Positions 54,340-63,149 of a stretch of DNA of 64,000 bases are shown here, piece after piece (the stretch's first letter is position 1; each line of letters starts with the position of its first letter). The notes below the pieces were generated by a model. That model had not been told where the DNA came from, searched no databases, and saw only the letters and a program-made list of their open reading frames with translations. The stretch is taken from positions 62,001 through 126,000 of the forward strand of contig NZ_JALHLS010000003.1 of NCBI RefSeq assembly GCF_022844445.1, given 5' to 3'. Source of the DNA: Hyphomonas sp. GTDB lineage: Bacteria > Pseudomonadota > Alphaproteobacteria > Caulobacterales > Hyphomonadaceae. The position numbers and the translations under genes are program-made.

Positions 54340-56241
54340 ATGCCCCTGAAACCTTCCCTGATCGCTCTGGTCCTCGCGCTTGGCCTGTCCGCCTGTAGCA
54401 GCCTGCCGACCAGCGGCGCGGGAACGGCGACGCTTGGGGCGGAAGCCGCGGCCACGCCGCTCTCCCCTGCCGCGCTGCAAACGGCCGTCAAGACGGGAAC
54501 GGGCCAACGGGCGAGCTATCCCGATCCGGTGGACGCCCTCAAGGCGGGTGACACAGCGGGCTACATCACGCTCCTCGCCGCGATGACAGAAGCCGAGCGC
54601 GAAGAAGATCGTTTTCTGAACGCCTACCTCGCGCTTGACCGCGCTGCCGCCAATGACATGGCCGGTGCCCGCGCCTACCTCGGCATCACGGGCGATGTGG
54701 CAGCGGACTTCGACCAGCCGGGCTTCTATCTCTGGATCGATTCCTGGCTAATGGCGCTGGAAGGCGATCTCGAAGGCGCGATCAACCGTCACCGCGAAGT
54801 GGCGGGCGGCATGCCCGGCATTACCGCTGACCTGTCGCTTGCGGCCATGCTGGAGGCCGCCGGGCGCAATGAAGAAGCACTCGCTGTCTATGACGCGCTG
54901 ACGCCGACTGTGATCCAGGCGCCGGAACATGAGTTCGACCCGCAAGGCATCGTGTTCGCCCATATCAGCACCGTAATCGTGCGCCATGCCCTGCTGTTGC
55001 AGCGGATGGGGCGGATCGAGGAATCAAAGGTCGTCTACCAGCAACTGGCGGACGCAGAGCCGGAACAGGCGACCAGCTACGCCGCTGCCATCGACAGCCT
55101 CGAGACCGGCAAGAACCTCAAGAACAAGGCGCTGACCGTGCAGACCGGCTTTGCGCTGGCCTTGTCGGACGTGTCCTATTCGATGCAGCAACAGCGCTTC
55201 ATCCAGACCGTCATGATGGGCGGCAATATCGAAGGTTTCGACGACAAGCGCGCCGCGTTCGACCTGTCGATCCTTCTGATCGACCCCGCCAACGAGAACC
55301 TGCGCAGCGGCATCATCGATGCGCTGTATGAAGAGGCGCTGTATCACGGCGCCGCGCATGTTGCGCTGACAGCGCCGGAAACTTCGCCGCAGCTGGAAAT
55401 GTCGGCCGCGCAGGCGCTGCTGATGAGCGGCGACGAGAGCGGCGCCCGCAAGGCCATCGATAACGCGCTTGCGCTGACCGGCGAAGACGACCGGCTGTCC
55501 ACGCTCTACGGCGCGCTTCAATTGCGGGCGCTGCTGGACGACAAGACCGCCGCTTATGGTCTGGTGCCGGAACTTCTGAGCCTCGCCGAAAACGCCGCTG
55601 AACAGGCCGCTGCCCACGGCGCCGCAAGTTCGGTCTACCTTCACTTCGGTGACGTGGCGATGGCGGCCGACCATGCTCGCGATGCGCGCAAGCTGGACGA
55701 TACGCACCAGCGCCGCATGGTGCTGGCCGATGCGCTTGGCCAGGCCGGGCAGATCAATGACGCGCTTGTCATCCTGCGGTCCGAGCGACTGGCCCGTCCG
55801 AACGACCCTTACACTCTGAATTCGCTCGGTTATTTCCTGATCACGCGCACCGACAAATATGAAGAGGGCTACAAGATTCTCGCCCGGGCGATGCTGCTGG
55901 CGGATTCCGATCCGTACATTGCGGACTCTTTTGGCTGGTCCCTGTTCAAGCTGGGCGATCTCGAGCGCGCGAAGGGCCTGATCGAGAGCGCCCGCAAGGA
56001 CCTGTCGCCGCAGAGTCACTGGGAGATCGAGGACCATCTTGGTGACATCTACTGGCACGAAGGGCGCAAGGACGATGCCCGGGCGGCCTGGCAGAACGCG
56101 CTGGAAAACTATCCTCCGAACAGGGACCGGGACCGGATCGCCGCCAAGCTGAAGGACGGCATCAGCACCCCGCCGCCCGAGAAGCGCCCCCTGCCTGAGA
56201 TTTCCCTCGAGGACCTCGAGATCGAGCGCAGGGACATCTGA
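54340..56241 (+). CDS. Tetratricopeptide-repeat lipoprotein
   Basis: This 633-residue lipoprotein has signal MPLKPSLIALVLALGLSAC (lipobox LSAC, Cys19) and a long array of helix pairs that look like TPR repeats. The clearest are in the C-terminal half: DALGQAGQINDALVILRSE, NDPYTLNSLGYFLITR, DPYIADSFGWSLFKLGDLER and HLGDIYWHEGRKDDARAAWQ. It is probably anchored in the outer membrane on the periplasmic side, as a scaffold. The C-terminal tail is Pro-rich and acidic. The gene lies between ETF-QO and mrcA. The precise role is not known. Confidence 0.87.
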   Translation: MPLKPSLIALVLALGLSACSSLPTSGAGTATLGAEAAATPLSPAALQTAVKTGTGQRASYPDPVDALKAGDTAGYITLLAAMTEAEREEDRFLNAYLALDRAAANDMAGARAYLGITGDVAADFDQPGFYLWIDSWLMALEGDLEGAINRHREVAGGMPGITADLSLAAMLEAAGRNEEALAVYDALTPTVIQAPEHEFDPQGIVFAHISTVIVRHALLLQRMGRIEESKVVYQQLADAEPEQATSYAAAIDSLETGKNLKNKALTVQTGFALALSDVSYSMQQQRFIQTVMMGGNIEGFDDKRAAFDLSILLIDPANENLRSGIIDALYEEALYHGAAHVALTAPETSPQLEMSAAQALLMSGDESGARKAIDNALALTGEDDRLSTLYGALQLRALLDDKTAAYGLVPELLSLAENAAEQAAAHGAASSVYLHFGDVAMAADHARDARKLDDTHQRRMVLADALGQAGQINDALVILRSERLARPNDPYTLNSLGYFLITRTDKYEEGYKILARAMLLADSDPYIADSFGWSLFKLGDLERAKGLIESARKDLSPQSHWEIEDHLGDIYWHEGRKDDARAAWQNALENYPPNRDRDRIAAKLKDGISTPPPEKRPLPEISLEDLEIERRDI

Positions 56242-56369
56242 CACTGCCCTCTTTTGCCCGCCGCGCGCGCGCCATAGTATCGCCGGAAACGCATGCGACC
56301 GCTCTGAACGCTCCGCCGTTACGGGCGATCATGGCTAATCGCAGTCGAATCACCGCACAGGTATAGTTG

Positions 56370-58970
56370 ATGACTGATGCTCCTCCTCCGACCTTCCGCG
56401 CGACCCTGGACAAGTATTCCGGGCAGCTAAAATGGGCGCGCCGGATCGCGATCGCGCTGTTCGCGCTGGGGGTGATCGCCCTGATCGCCGTCTGGGCCTA
56501 CTTTGCCGCGCTCGGCCGGGATGTGCCGTCGATTGCCAAGCTAAAACAGTATGAGCCGCCGATCACCTCGCGGGTGCATGCCGGCGACGGGACGCTGATC
56601 GCGGAGTTTGCCGACCAGCACCGGGTGTTCGTGCCCTATGAGTCGATTCCGGAACACGTGATTCAGGCCTTTGTCTCGGCCGAGGACAAGAACTTCTTCA
56701 CGCATGACGGCCTCGATTATGCCGGCATCACGCGCGGCGCAGTGACCACCGCCAAGAACAAGATAACCGGCGACGGCGGCATGCAGGGCGGCTCCACGAT
56801 CACGCAGCAGGTGGCGAAGAACATGCTGCTGACGCGTGACCAAAACATTGAGCGCAAGGCCAAGGAAGCCATTGTTGCGCAACGGATGGAGGCAGAGTTC
56901 ACGAAGGGGCAGATCCTCGAACTCTACCTCAACGAGATCTATCTCGGTGGCCAGTCCTACGGCGTCGCCTCGGCGGCCCTGAACTATTTCAACAAGTCAC
57001 TGTCGGAACTGGACCTGTCCGAAGCCGCAATCCTGGCGTCGCTGGCGCAGCTGCCGTCAGCCGTCAACCCTTACACCAACCCGGACCGCCTGCTGGTGCG
57101 CCGCAACTATGTGCTCGGGCGCATGGTTGAAGATGGCTACATTACCAAGGAAGAAGCCGAAGTGGCGAAGGCCCAGCCGCTGACGACCAAGAAACGACTG
57201 CGCGGCCCGGAATACGCCGCAACGACCTACTTCGTCCAGGAACTGCGCCGCGACCTGATCAAGACTTACGGCGAAGACACGCTGGAACAGGGCGGTCTGT
57301 CGATCCGCTCGACCATCGACACGCGCCTTCAGCTGGCCGCGCAGGCTGCGCTTCAGAACGGCCTGATCGCCTATGACCGTCGCCATGGCTGGCGCGGCCC
57401 GGTGACGACGCTGCCGGTGGATGACGGCTCGGTTGAAGCCCTCAAAGCGGTTAAACTGCCGGGCGGCTACGGCACCTGGGAAGCGGCGCTGGTGACCAAG
57501 CTGAGCGCCACCTCCGCCCAACTGCTGTTGACGGATGGTGAGACAATCAAGCTGCCCTCTGACGAGATCAAATGGGCCCAGACCTACAAGCCTGGAAAAG
57601 GAAAAGCCGGCCTGCAGGTCGGTCATGTCATCCTCGCCGAGTTCAAGCGCGAGGCCCAGAAGGCATCTGAAGCCGAGACGCCGATTGTGGACGAAGACGT
57701 GAAACTCGATCCGGATGGCAAGCCGATTGCCGGGCCGCCGGCCGAGCCGCTGATGATGCCGGTGGGCAACGCCACGCTGCGCCAGGTGCCGGAAGTCGAT
57801 GGTTCGCTGATCGCACTGGATCCGCACTCCGGACGCGTGCTGGCGATGCAGGGCGGATATTCGTTCTTCAAGTCGAGCTTCAACCGCGCCACGCAGGCCA
57901 AGCGCCAGCCCGGTTCGAGCTTCAAGGCGTTCGTCTATGCCGCGGCGCTCGAGAAGGGCTACACACCGGCCAGCCGTATGCTAGATGCGCCGTTCGTCTC
58001 CTATGACGTGTCGACCAAGAAATACTGGGCGCCCAAGAACTACACCGCTGGTCAGTCCTACGGGATGGTAACTCTGCGGGTGGCGCTTGAGAAATCGCTG
58101 AACCAGGTGACCGCCCGCGTGGCTCAGGACATCGGCATGGAGTCGGTGTCCGACTTTGCTGAGCGGGTCGGCGTTTACGACAAGCTGCCGCCTTACGCTG
58201 CCATGTCGCTCGGCGCCGGTGATACCGAGCTGATCAATCTGGTACGCGGCTACGCCGCTTTTGTTAACGGCGGCAAGAAGGTCACCCCGACCCTGCTCGA
58301 CCGTGTACAGGACCGGTATGGCCGGACCCTCTATCGCAACGACCAGCGCGCCTGTGACGGGTGCAAGGCCGATGAATGGAACGGCCAGGAGCCGCCGGCG
58401 CTGCCCGACATCCGTGACCAGGTGCTCGACCCGATCGTCGCCTACCAGATCACCCACATGATGGAAGGCGTGGTCGAGCGCGGAACGGGCCGCCGTGCAT
58501 TGCGCGTCGGCAAACCACTGGCCGGCAAGACCGGCACGACGGATGACTACCGCGACGCCATCTTCGTCGGTTTCTCGCCAGATCTCGTGGTCGGCGTGCG
58601 CATCGGCTTTGACGACAACCGTTCGCTCGGTGAAGGTGAAGCCGGTGGCTCGCTCGCCGCGCCGATCTTCACCGAGTTCATGGAAAAGGCCCTGGAGAAG
58701 GAACCGGCCACACCGTTCCGCATCCCGCCCGGCGTGCGTCTCGTGAAGATCGATGCCCGCACGGGCGCACCCGCCCCGGGCGGCGGCCCCGGCGTGATCG
58801 ATGAAGCGTTCCGTCCTGGCACCGAACCTGGTCTCAACGTGTTCGTCGGCCAAGAAGATTGCCTGTCGATTTCGGGATCTTGCGGTGACGGTACGCAGAC
58901 ACCGGGGACAAACCCCGACGGCTCAAACCCTGAAGACACGGCCGACGAGAATCTCGACGGTATCTTCTGA
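56370..58970 (+). CDS. mrcA: Penicillin-binding protein 1A (bifunctional peptidoglycan synthase)
   Basis: This class A penicillin-binding protein of 866 residues makes and cross-links peptidoglycan at the inner membrane. The membrane anchor lies near residues 25-45 (IAIALFALGVIALIAVWAYF). The transglycosylase domain has EDKNFFTHDGLDYAG and GGSTITQQVAKNMLL. An OB-like insert typical of PBP1A separates the domains (GPVTTLPVDDGS onward). The transpeptidase domain has SxxK in QPGSSFKAFVYA, SLNQ in KSLNQVTAR and KTGT in AGKTGTTDDYRDA. A TTG one codon upstream is an alternative start. It lies just before prfB. Confidence 0.97.
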   Translation: MTDAPPPTFRATLDKYSGQLKWARRIAIALFALGVIALIAVWAYFAALGRDVPSIAKLKQYEPPITSRVHAGDGTLIAEFADQHRVFVPYESIPEHVIQAFVSAEDKNFFTHDGLDYAGITRGAVTTAKNKITGDGGMQGGSTITQQVAKNMLLTRDQNIERKAKEAIVAQRMEAEFTKGQILELYLNEIYLGGQSYGVASAALNYFNKSLSELDLSEAAILASLAQLPSAVNPYTNPDRLLVRRNYVLGRMVEDGYITKEEAEVAKAQPLTTKKRLRGPEYAATTYFVQELRRDLIKTYGEDTLEQGGLSIRSTIDTRLQLAAQAALQNGLIAYDRRHGWRGPVTTLPVDDGSVEALKAVKLPGGYGTWEAALVTKLSATSAQLLLTDGETIKLPSDEIKWAQTYKPGKGKAGLQVGHVILAEFKREAQKASEAETPIVDEDVKLDPDGKPIAGPPAEPLMMPVGNATLRQVPEVDGSLIALDPHSGRVLAMQGGYSFFKSSFNRATQAKRQPGSSFKAFVYAAALEKGYTPASRMLDAPFVSYDVSTKKYWAPKNYTAGQSYGMVTLRVALEKSLNQVTARVAQDIGMESVSDFAERVGVYDKLPPYAAMSLGAGDTELINLVRGYAAFVNGGKKVTPTLLDRVQDRYGRTLYRNDQRACDGCKADEWNGQEPPALPDIRDQVLDPIVAYQITHMMEGVVERGTGRRALRVGKPLAGKTGTTDDYRDAIFVGFSPDLVVGVRIGFDDNRSLGEGEAGGSLAAPIFTEFMEKALEKEPATPFRIPPGVRLVKIDARTGAPAPGGGPGVIDEAFRPGTEPGLNVFVGQEDCLSISGSCGDGTQTPGTNPDGSNPEDTADENLDGIF

Positions 58971-59000
58971 CGCAGCTGAGCGAGCAGACAGCGCTTGGAC

Positions 59001-59016
59001 CGCGCTTCGCAGCGCG
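59001..59016 (+). terminator. Short hairpin between mrcA and prfB
   Basis: CGCGCT and AGCGCG form a perfect six-base-pair stem around the tetraloop TCGC, 31 bases after the mrcA stop and 49 bases before the prfB start. The following TTAT is too short for a strong terminator, so this is a weak candidate. Confidence 0.3.
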
Positions 59017-59064
59017 TTATAGCCCATGCCAGACCGTTTCCCTTAAGTTGAAGGTTGCTTCCTC

Positions 59065-60172
59065 ATGTCTGCAGAAATTCGCTCGCTGATTGACCAGATC
59101 CGCCATTCGGCGGCCCTGCTACGGAGGCGTCTTTGACTGGGATACGGCAACCAAACGCCTCGACGAACTGACCGCCCTCTCTGAACGGCCTGACTTCTGG
59201 AACGACCCCGCCGAGGCGCAGAAACTGATGCGGGAACGCCAGAAACTGGCGGATGGAATCGCGACAGTTGAATCGCTCGAGAAAGAGATCGCCGATGCGC
59301 CGGAGCTGATGGAACTTGCCGAAGGGGATGCCGGCATGCTCTCGGATATCCATGGCTCTCTGGCCCGCGCGGCGGAGGCAGCGCAGAAAGCTGAACTGGC
59401 GGCCCTGTTGTCGGGCGAAGCGGACGCCAACGACTGTTATCTCCAGGTCAACGCCGGCGAAGGGGGCACGGAAAGCCAGGACTGGGCCTCGATCCTGCGG
59501 CGCATGTATGTGCGCTGGGCGGAGAAGCACGGCTATTCAGTGGAAGAGCTCGACGAGCGCGAAGGCGAAGAAGCGGGCATCAAATCGGCAACCCTCCAGA
59601 TCAAAGGCGAGAACGCCTATGGCTGGCTTAAATCCGAAACCGGCGTGCACCGTCTGGTGCGCATTTCGCCCTATGATTCCTCGGCGCGGCGCCATACGTC
59701 TTTCTCGTCGGTCAGCGTGACGCCGGTCATCGACGACAAGATCGAGATCGAGATCAACCCGTCGGAAGTGCGCACGGACACCTATCGCGCGTCCGGCGCC
59801 GGCGGTCAGCATATCAACAAGACCGACTCCGCTGTCCGCCTGACCCACTTGCCGACCAACACGGTCGTTTCCTGCCAGATGGGCCGCTCGCAGCACCAGA
59901 ACCGCGAAGAGGCCTGGAAGATGCTGCGGTCGAAGCTATACGAGATCGAGTTGCAGAAGCGCCAGTCGATTGCGGACTCTCAGTATGCGGACAAAAGCGC
60001 CATCGGTTTCGGTCACCAGATCCGCTCCTATGTGCTGCAGCCCTACCAGATGGTGAAAGATCTGCGCACGGATGTCGAAACATCCGACACGGACGGCGTG
60101 CTGGACGGCGACATTGACCGCTTCCTCTCTGCCTCTCTGGCGGCCTCGGTGTCGAAAGAAGAATCAGCGTGA
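59065..60172 (+). CDS. prfB: Peptide chain release factor 2 (programmed +1 frameshift)
   Basis: RF2 releases peptides at UGA and UAA. The gene starts with ATG at 59065 ([11 protein letters not shown]) and meets an in-frame TGA after 23 codons at 59134. Shifting +1 there (CTT, skip T, GAC) continues as [16 protein letters not shown] to the stop at 60172, 368 residues in all, close to the usual 365. The shift signal GGAGG-N3-CTT-TGA-C is the standard autoregulatory site. The codon-recognition tripeptide reads Ser201-Pro202-Tyr203 instead of the usual SPF, and the catalytic GGQ is at 246-248. The next gene starts within the last four bases (GTGA). Confidence 0.96.
59123..59137 (+). promoter_or_regulatory. 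prfB programmed +1 frameshift site
   Basis: GGAGG (59123-59127) acts as an internal Shine-Dalgarno sequence, three bases before the slippery CTT (59131-59133), which is followed by TGA (59134-59136) and C. This matches the E. coli layout, in which low RF2 lets the ribosome slip +1 and read GAC. High RF2 ends translation at TGA and limits its own synthesis. Confidence 0.92.
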
Positions 60173-60786
60173 CCGGAGCGGCGCCTCGTTCCCGCGGCCG
60201 TCTCGTGAGCTGGAATGACGAGCGCGGCTTCGGCTTCATTGCGCCGGAGGGCGGTGGTCAGGACGTGTTCGTGCATGCCAGCGCCTTTGCCAAGGAAGGC
60301 CGCCACATCGAAATCGGCCTCGTGTACGACTTTGATCTCGATATCGGCAAGGACGGCCGGCCGAAGGCAAAGCGCGTTACCGGCGTAGCCGTTGCGCCGG
60401 ACGTGAAAGTTCAGCCGAGCCTCCTCTCGAAGGTGCTTCAGCGCGGACCGCGCATGCTGGTCATCCCCGCCTTCCTGTTCATCGTGCTGGCAATCAATTC
60501 GGTGCAGGGCATTTCATCCAACTGGTTCGTCATTTACGGCGTGGCGAGCGTTGCCTGCTTTGCGGGCTACGGCCTCGACAAGCTGGCGGCGAGCCACCGT
60601 CAATGGCGGGTGTCTGAAACCATATTGCTGCTCATCGGCCTGGTTGGCGGCTGGCCGGGCGGCATCCTTGGACAGGAAGTGTTCCGTCACAAGACGCAGA
60701 AGAAAGCCTTCCGTACACTGTTCTGGATGAGCGTCGCCATCAACATGGCGGCGTTCGTACAGATCAACGTTTTCGCCGCGCGCTGA
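60169..60786 (+). CDS. Cold-shock domain/DUF1294 membrane protein
   Basis: This 205-residue protein joins a cold-shock domain to DUF1294. Residues 9-70 form the nucleic-acid-binding fold ([20 protein letters not shown], then [13 protein letters not shown]). From about residue 95 three or four hydrophobic segments follow ([53 protein letters not shown]), with the DUF1294 block [16 protein letters not shown]. The GTG start at 60169 overlaps the prfB stop by four bases, so it is translationally coupled to RF2. The function is unknown; it may tether RNA near the membrane, which is inference. Its end overlaps the convergent mutY by 23 bases. Confidence 0.88.
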   Translation: MTGAAPRSRGRLVSWNDERGFGFIAPEGGGQDVFVHASAFAKEGRHIEIGLVYDFDLDIGKDGRPKAKRVTGVAVAPDVKVQPSLLSKVLQRGPRMLVIPAFLFIVLAINSVQGISSNWFVIYGVASVACFAGYGLDKLAASHRQWRVSETILLLIGLVGGWPGGILGQEVFRHKTQKKAFRTLFWMSVAINMAAFVQINVFAAR

Positions 60787-61810
60787 GGCCCGCCAGCGCG
60801 GCCGCCTTGGCGAACACGGTCGGCAGGCCGCTCAGGTCATCGTCCGACACCCAGAAGCCTTCCGGCAGGTTCGCGTCGCGCGTTTCGGCAGCCAAGACGT
60901 CAAGATGCAGGCTGAAGTGCGTGAAGACGTGGCGCACTTGACCGACCCGCTGCCACGCGGCGTCCAGTGGCGGCTCAAACGCCTGACTTAGATCGCGCCA
61001 TTCCGACGAAGGCAGCGCCAGCATTGCGCCGAGCAGGCCCGAAGGCGGCCGGCGCACCAGCCACACATGTCCCGTCCGGCGTAGCACGTAGGCGGCGCCG
61101 TAGCGCACGGGTCGCACCACCTTCTCCGGCTTCAACGGATAGCGCTCCGGTTCGCCCTCGGCCCGTGCGGTGCAAAGCTGCGCCAGCGGACAGATTGCGC
61201 AGTTCGGTTTCTTCGGTGTGCAGACGGTGGCGCCCAGGTCCATCAGCGCTTCGGCAAAGGCGCCAGGCCTGTCTGCGGGCACAAGATCGCGCGCGAGCAG
61301 GCCAATGCGCTTCTTGGCCGCCGCCCAGTCTTCCCTGAGTGCAAGCAGACGCGAGAACACACGCTCGGCATTACCGTCCACTGCCGGGGTCCGCTCGCCA
61401 AATGCCAGCGCGGCAATCGCGCCGGCGGTATACGGCCCGATACCCGGCAACAGGCGCAGACCCGCCTCGGTTTCCGGAAAGCTGCCCCGAGCGGCCACCT
61501 CGCGCGCGCATTTCAGAAGGTTGCGCGCCCGCGCGTAATAGCCAAGCCCGGCCCAAGCTTGCATCACATCCTCGTCTCGCGCCGCCGCCAGAGCCTCGAC
61601 CGTGGGCCAGCGCGTCGTGAAGGCCGCAAAGTAAGGCGCGGCGTGAGGCACGGTAGTCTGCTGCAGCATGATTTCTGACAGCCAGACACGGTAGGGATCG
61701 CGCATTACGCCAGGCCTGGTCCGCCAGGGCAGCGTGCGGGCTGATCGATCGAACCAGACGAGCAGCGGCGCCACGATGGCGGCGAGAGGCACATCACTTT
61801 TCCCGGCCAT
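60764..61810 (-). CDS. mutY: A/G-specific adenine glycosylase
   Basis: MutY removes adenine mispaired with 8-oxoguanine. It has 348 residues. The N-terminal helical domain has the catalytic Glu in SEIMLQQTTVPHAAPYF. The helix-hairpin-helix reads LLPGIGPYTAGAIAALAFG with the catalytic Asp in TPAVDGNAERVFSR. The [4Fe-4S] cysteines are in CTPKKPNCAICPLAQLC, with the standard C-x6-C-x2-C-x5-C spacing. The C-terminal Nudix-like domain recognises 8-oxoG (WLVRRPPSGLLGAMLALPSSEW). It is divergent from dciA, with about 40 bases between them. Confidence 0.96.
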   Translation of the reverse strand: MAGKSDVPLAAIVAPLLVWFDRSARTLPWRTRPGVMRDPYRVWLSEIMLQQTTVPHAAPYFAAFTTRWPTVEALAAARDEDVMQAWAGLGYYARARNLLKCAREVAARGSFPETEAGLRLLPGIGPYTAGAIAALAFGERTPAVDGNAERVFSRLLALREDWAAAKKRIGLLARDLVPADRPGAFAEALMDLGATVCTPKKPNCAICPLAQLCTARAEGEPERYPLKPEKVVRPVRYGAAYVLRRTGHVWLVRRPPSGLLGAMLALPSSEWRDLSQAFEPPLDAAWQRVGQVRHVFTHFSLHLDVLAAETRDANLPEGFWVSDDDLSGLPTVFAKAAALAGLSARRKR

Positions 61811-61849
61811 GCCTTTTCCTCGCCTTAGAAGCCGTGCAGATTTGCGAAC

Positions 61850-62389
61850 ATGGTCACAAGATCAACCCTCGATCCGCTAGAAGAAGCCCGCGCCCTGGTG
61901 AAGCTGCGCTATACGCGGGCACGCGCGCTGCGTCCGCCGATGAAGGCTGTGGCGATCTCGGCTGACCGGGTGAACCGAAAATCCGGCGCGGCCAGGCTGC
62001 CACCGCTGAAGCTGCTGCAGGCCCGCTGGAAGGAAATTGCGGGCGAACAGCTCTACAAGTTTTCCCATCCGGAGAAACTCAGCGCTTCCAAGGATGGCCG
62101 CATCCTGACGCTTCGGGTGATTCCGCAGGCCGCGCCGCTGGTGCAGCACCAGTCGGAGACCATCCGACAGCGCGTTTCCGTGGCCGCGGGCGGCGACATC
62201 ACGGCCATTCGCATCGTGCAGGGCCCCATCCAGCGCGGCGCAGAGACCGTGGCCTACCGGCCCAGGACACGCCCCCTGACACCAGAAGAAGCCGCTTTGC
62301 TCGATGCGGGCGCAAAGGAAATTGAAAACCCGCGCCTGCGAGCGGCAATTGTTGCGCTGGGCAAGGCTGTGCTAACGGCAGACCGGTAA
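61850..62389 (+). CDS. dciA: DciA/DUF721 family protein
   Basis: This 179-residue protein belongs to DUF721, whose best-studied member DciA helps load the replicative helicase DnaB where DnaC is absent. The core domain covers about residues 45-115: LKLLQARWKEIAGEQLYKFS, then PEKLSASKDGRILTLRV and LVQHQSETIRQRV. The N-terminus is basic and the C-terminus is a helical tail. The position next to mutY and before the dsbA-like gene and smc is an order often seen in alphaproteobacteria. The helicase-loader role is by family; direct action here is inferred. Confidence 0.85.
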   Translation: MVTRSTLDPLEEARALVKLRYTRARALRPPMKAVAISADRVNRKSGAARLPPLKLLQARWKEIAGEQLYKFSHPEKLSASKDGRILTLRVIPQAAPLVQHQSETIRQRVSVAAGGDITAIRIVQGPIQRGAETVAYRPRTRPLTPEEAALLDAGAKEIENPRLRAAIVALGKAVLTADR

Positions 62390-62453
62390 ACAGCCGGGCC
62401 AGATTTTTTAACCATTTGGCAACCGGTGCGACTCATTCCTTAACGCGAGGCTC

Positions 62454-63134
62454 ATGACCATGGCATCTTTTTCCCGGCGTTTGGCCCTTCTGGCTCTTCC
62501 CGTACTGGCAGTCGTTGCCTGCGGCGCAGCCAGTGATGGCGCCACTACCCCCAAGCCTGCGGGCGGCGCGGCGACCACCGAAACCGGCGAACTTGGCCAT
62601 GTGAAGGGCGATCCCAATGCGCCGATCACGCTGATCGAGTATGCCTCGCCCACCTGCGGCGCCTGCAAATACTGGCATGACGAAGTGCGACCAACGATCG
62701 AGGAAAAGTATATCGCGACTGGCAAGGTGAAGTTCGTCTACCGCGAATACCCGCTGAACCAGATCGACATCGCCGCCTATTCGATGGCGCGCTGCGTAGA
62801 CCCGGCGAGCTATTTCGATGTGATCGACGACTTGTTCGAGCGTCAGGAAGGTGTGATTCAGGCCGCCCAGGCCAGCGCCGCCAAGACAGCGCTGCTGACC
62901 ATCGGTCAGCAGTATGGCATCGCGGACATGGAGGCGCTGGACGCCTGCCTCTCCAATGCCGACATCCGCAATGCCCTGGCCGACGTTTATGCCTCGGCCG
63001 AACAGTACAACGTAAGCGGCACGCCAACCTTCGTGGTGGACGGCAAAGTCCGCAATTTCGAGGGTGACTGGCGCACGGCTGACGGCTTCTCGAAGCAACT
63101 TGACCTCCTGCTCGCCGAGAAGGGCGTGCAGTAG
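62454..63134 (+). CDS. DsbA-family thiol:disulfide lipoprotein
   Basis: This is a periplasmic thioredoxin-fold protein of 226 residues. The signal LALLALPVLAVVAC has a lipobox-like VVAC, so it is probably a lipoprotein anchored in a membrane. The active site is Cys-Gly-Ala-Cys in SPTCGACKYWHDEV. The cis-proline is in NVSGTPTFVVDGK. The C-terminal half has further Cys (MARCVDPAS; LDACLSN). It belongs to the DsbA/BdbD-like oxidoreductases that form or shuffle disulfides. GAGG lies before the ATG; a second ATG two codons on is possible. It lies between dciA and smc. Confidence 0.9.
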   Translation: MTMASFSRRLALLALPVLAVVACGAASDGATTPKPAGGAATTETGELGHVKGDPNAPITLIEYASPTCGACKYWHDEVRPTIEEKYIATGKVKFVYREYPLNQIDIAAYSMARCVDPASYFDVIDDLFERQEGVIQAAQASAAKTALLTIGQQYGIADMEALDACLSNADIRNALADVYASAEQYNVSGTPTFVVDGKVRNFEGDWRTADGFSKQLDLLLAEKGVQ

Positions 63135-63149
63135 CAATGAGGGTCCGGC

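Noticed and set aside
55024-56244. Open frame of 406 codons opposite the TPR lipoprotein
   Set aside because: Antisense to a lipoprotein gene with a clear signal peptide and repeats; no motif in the antisense product.
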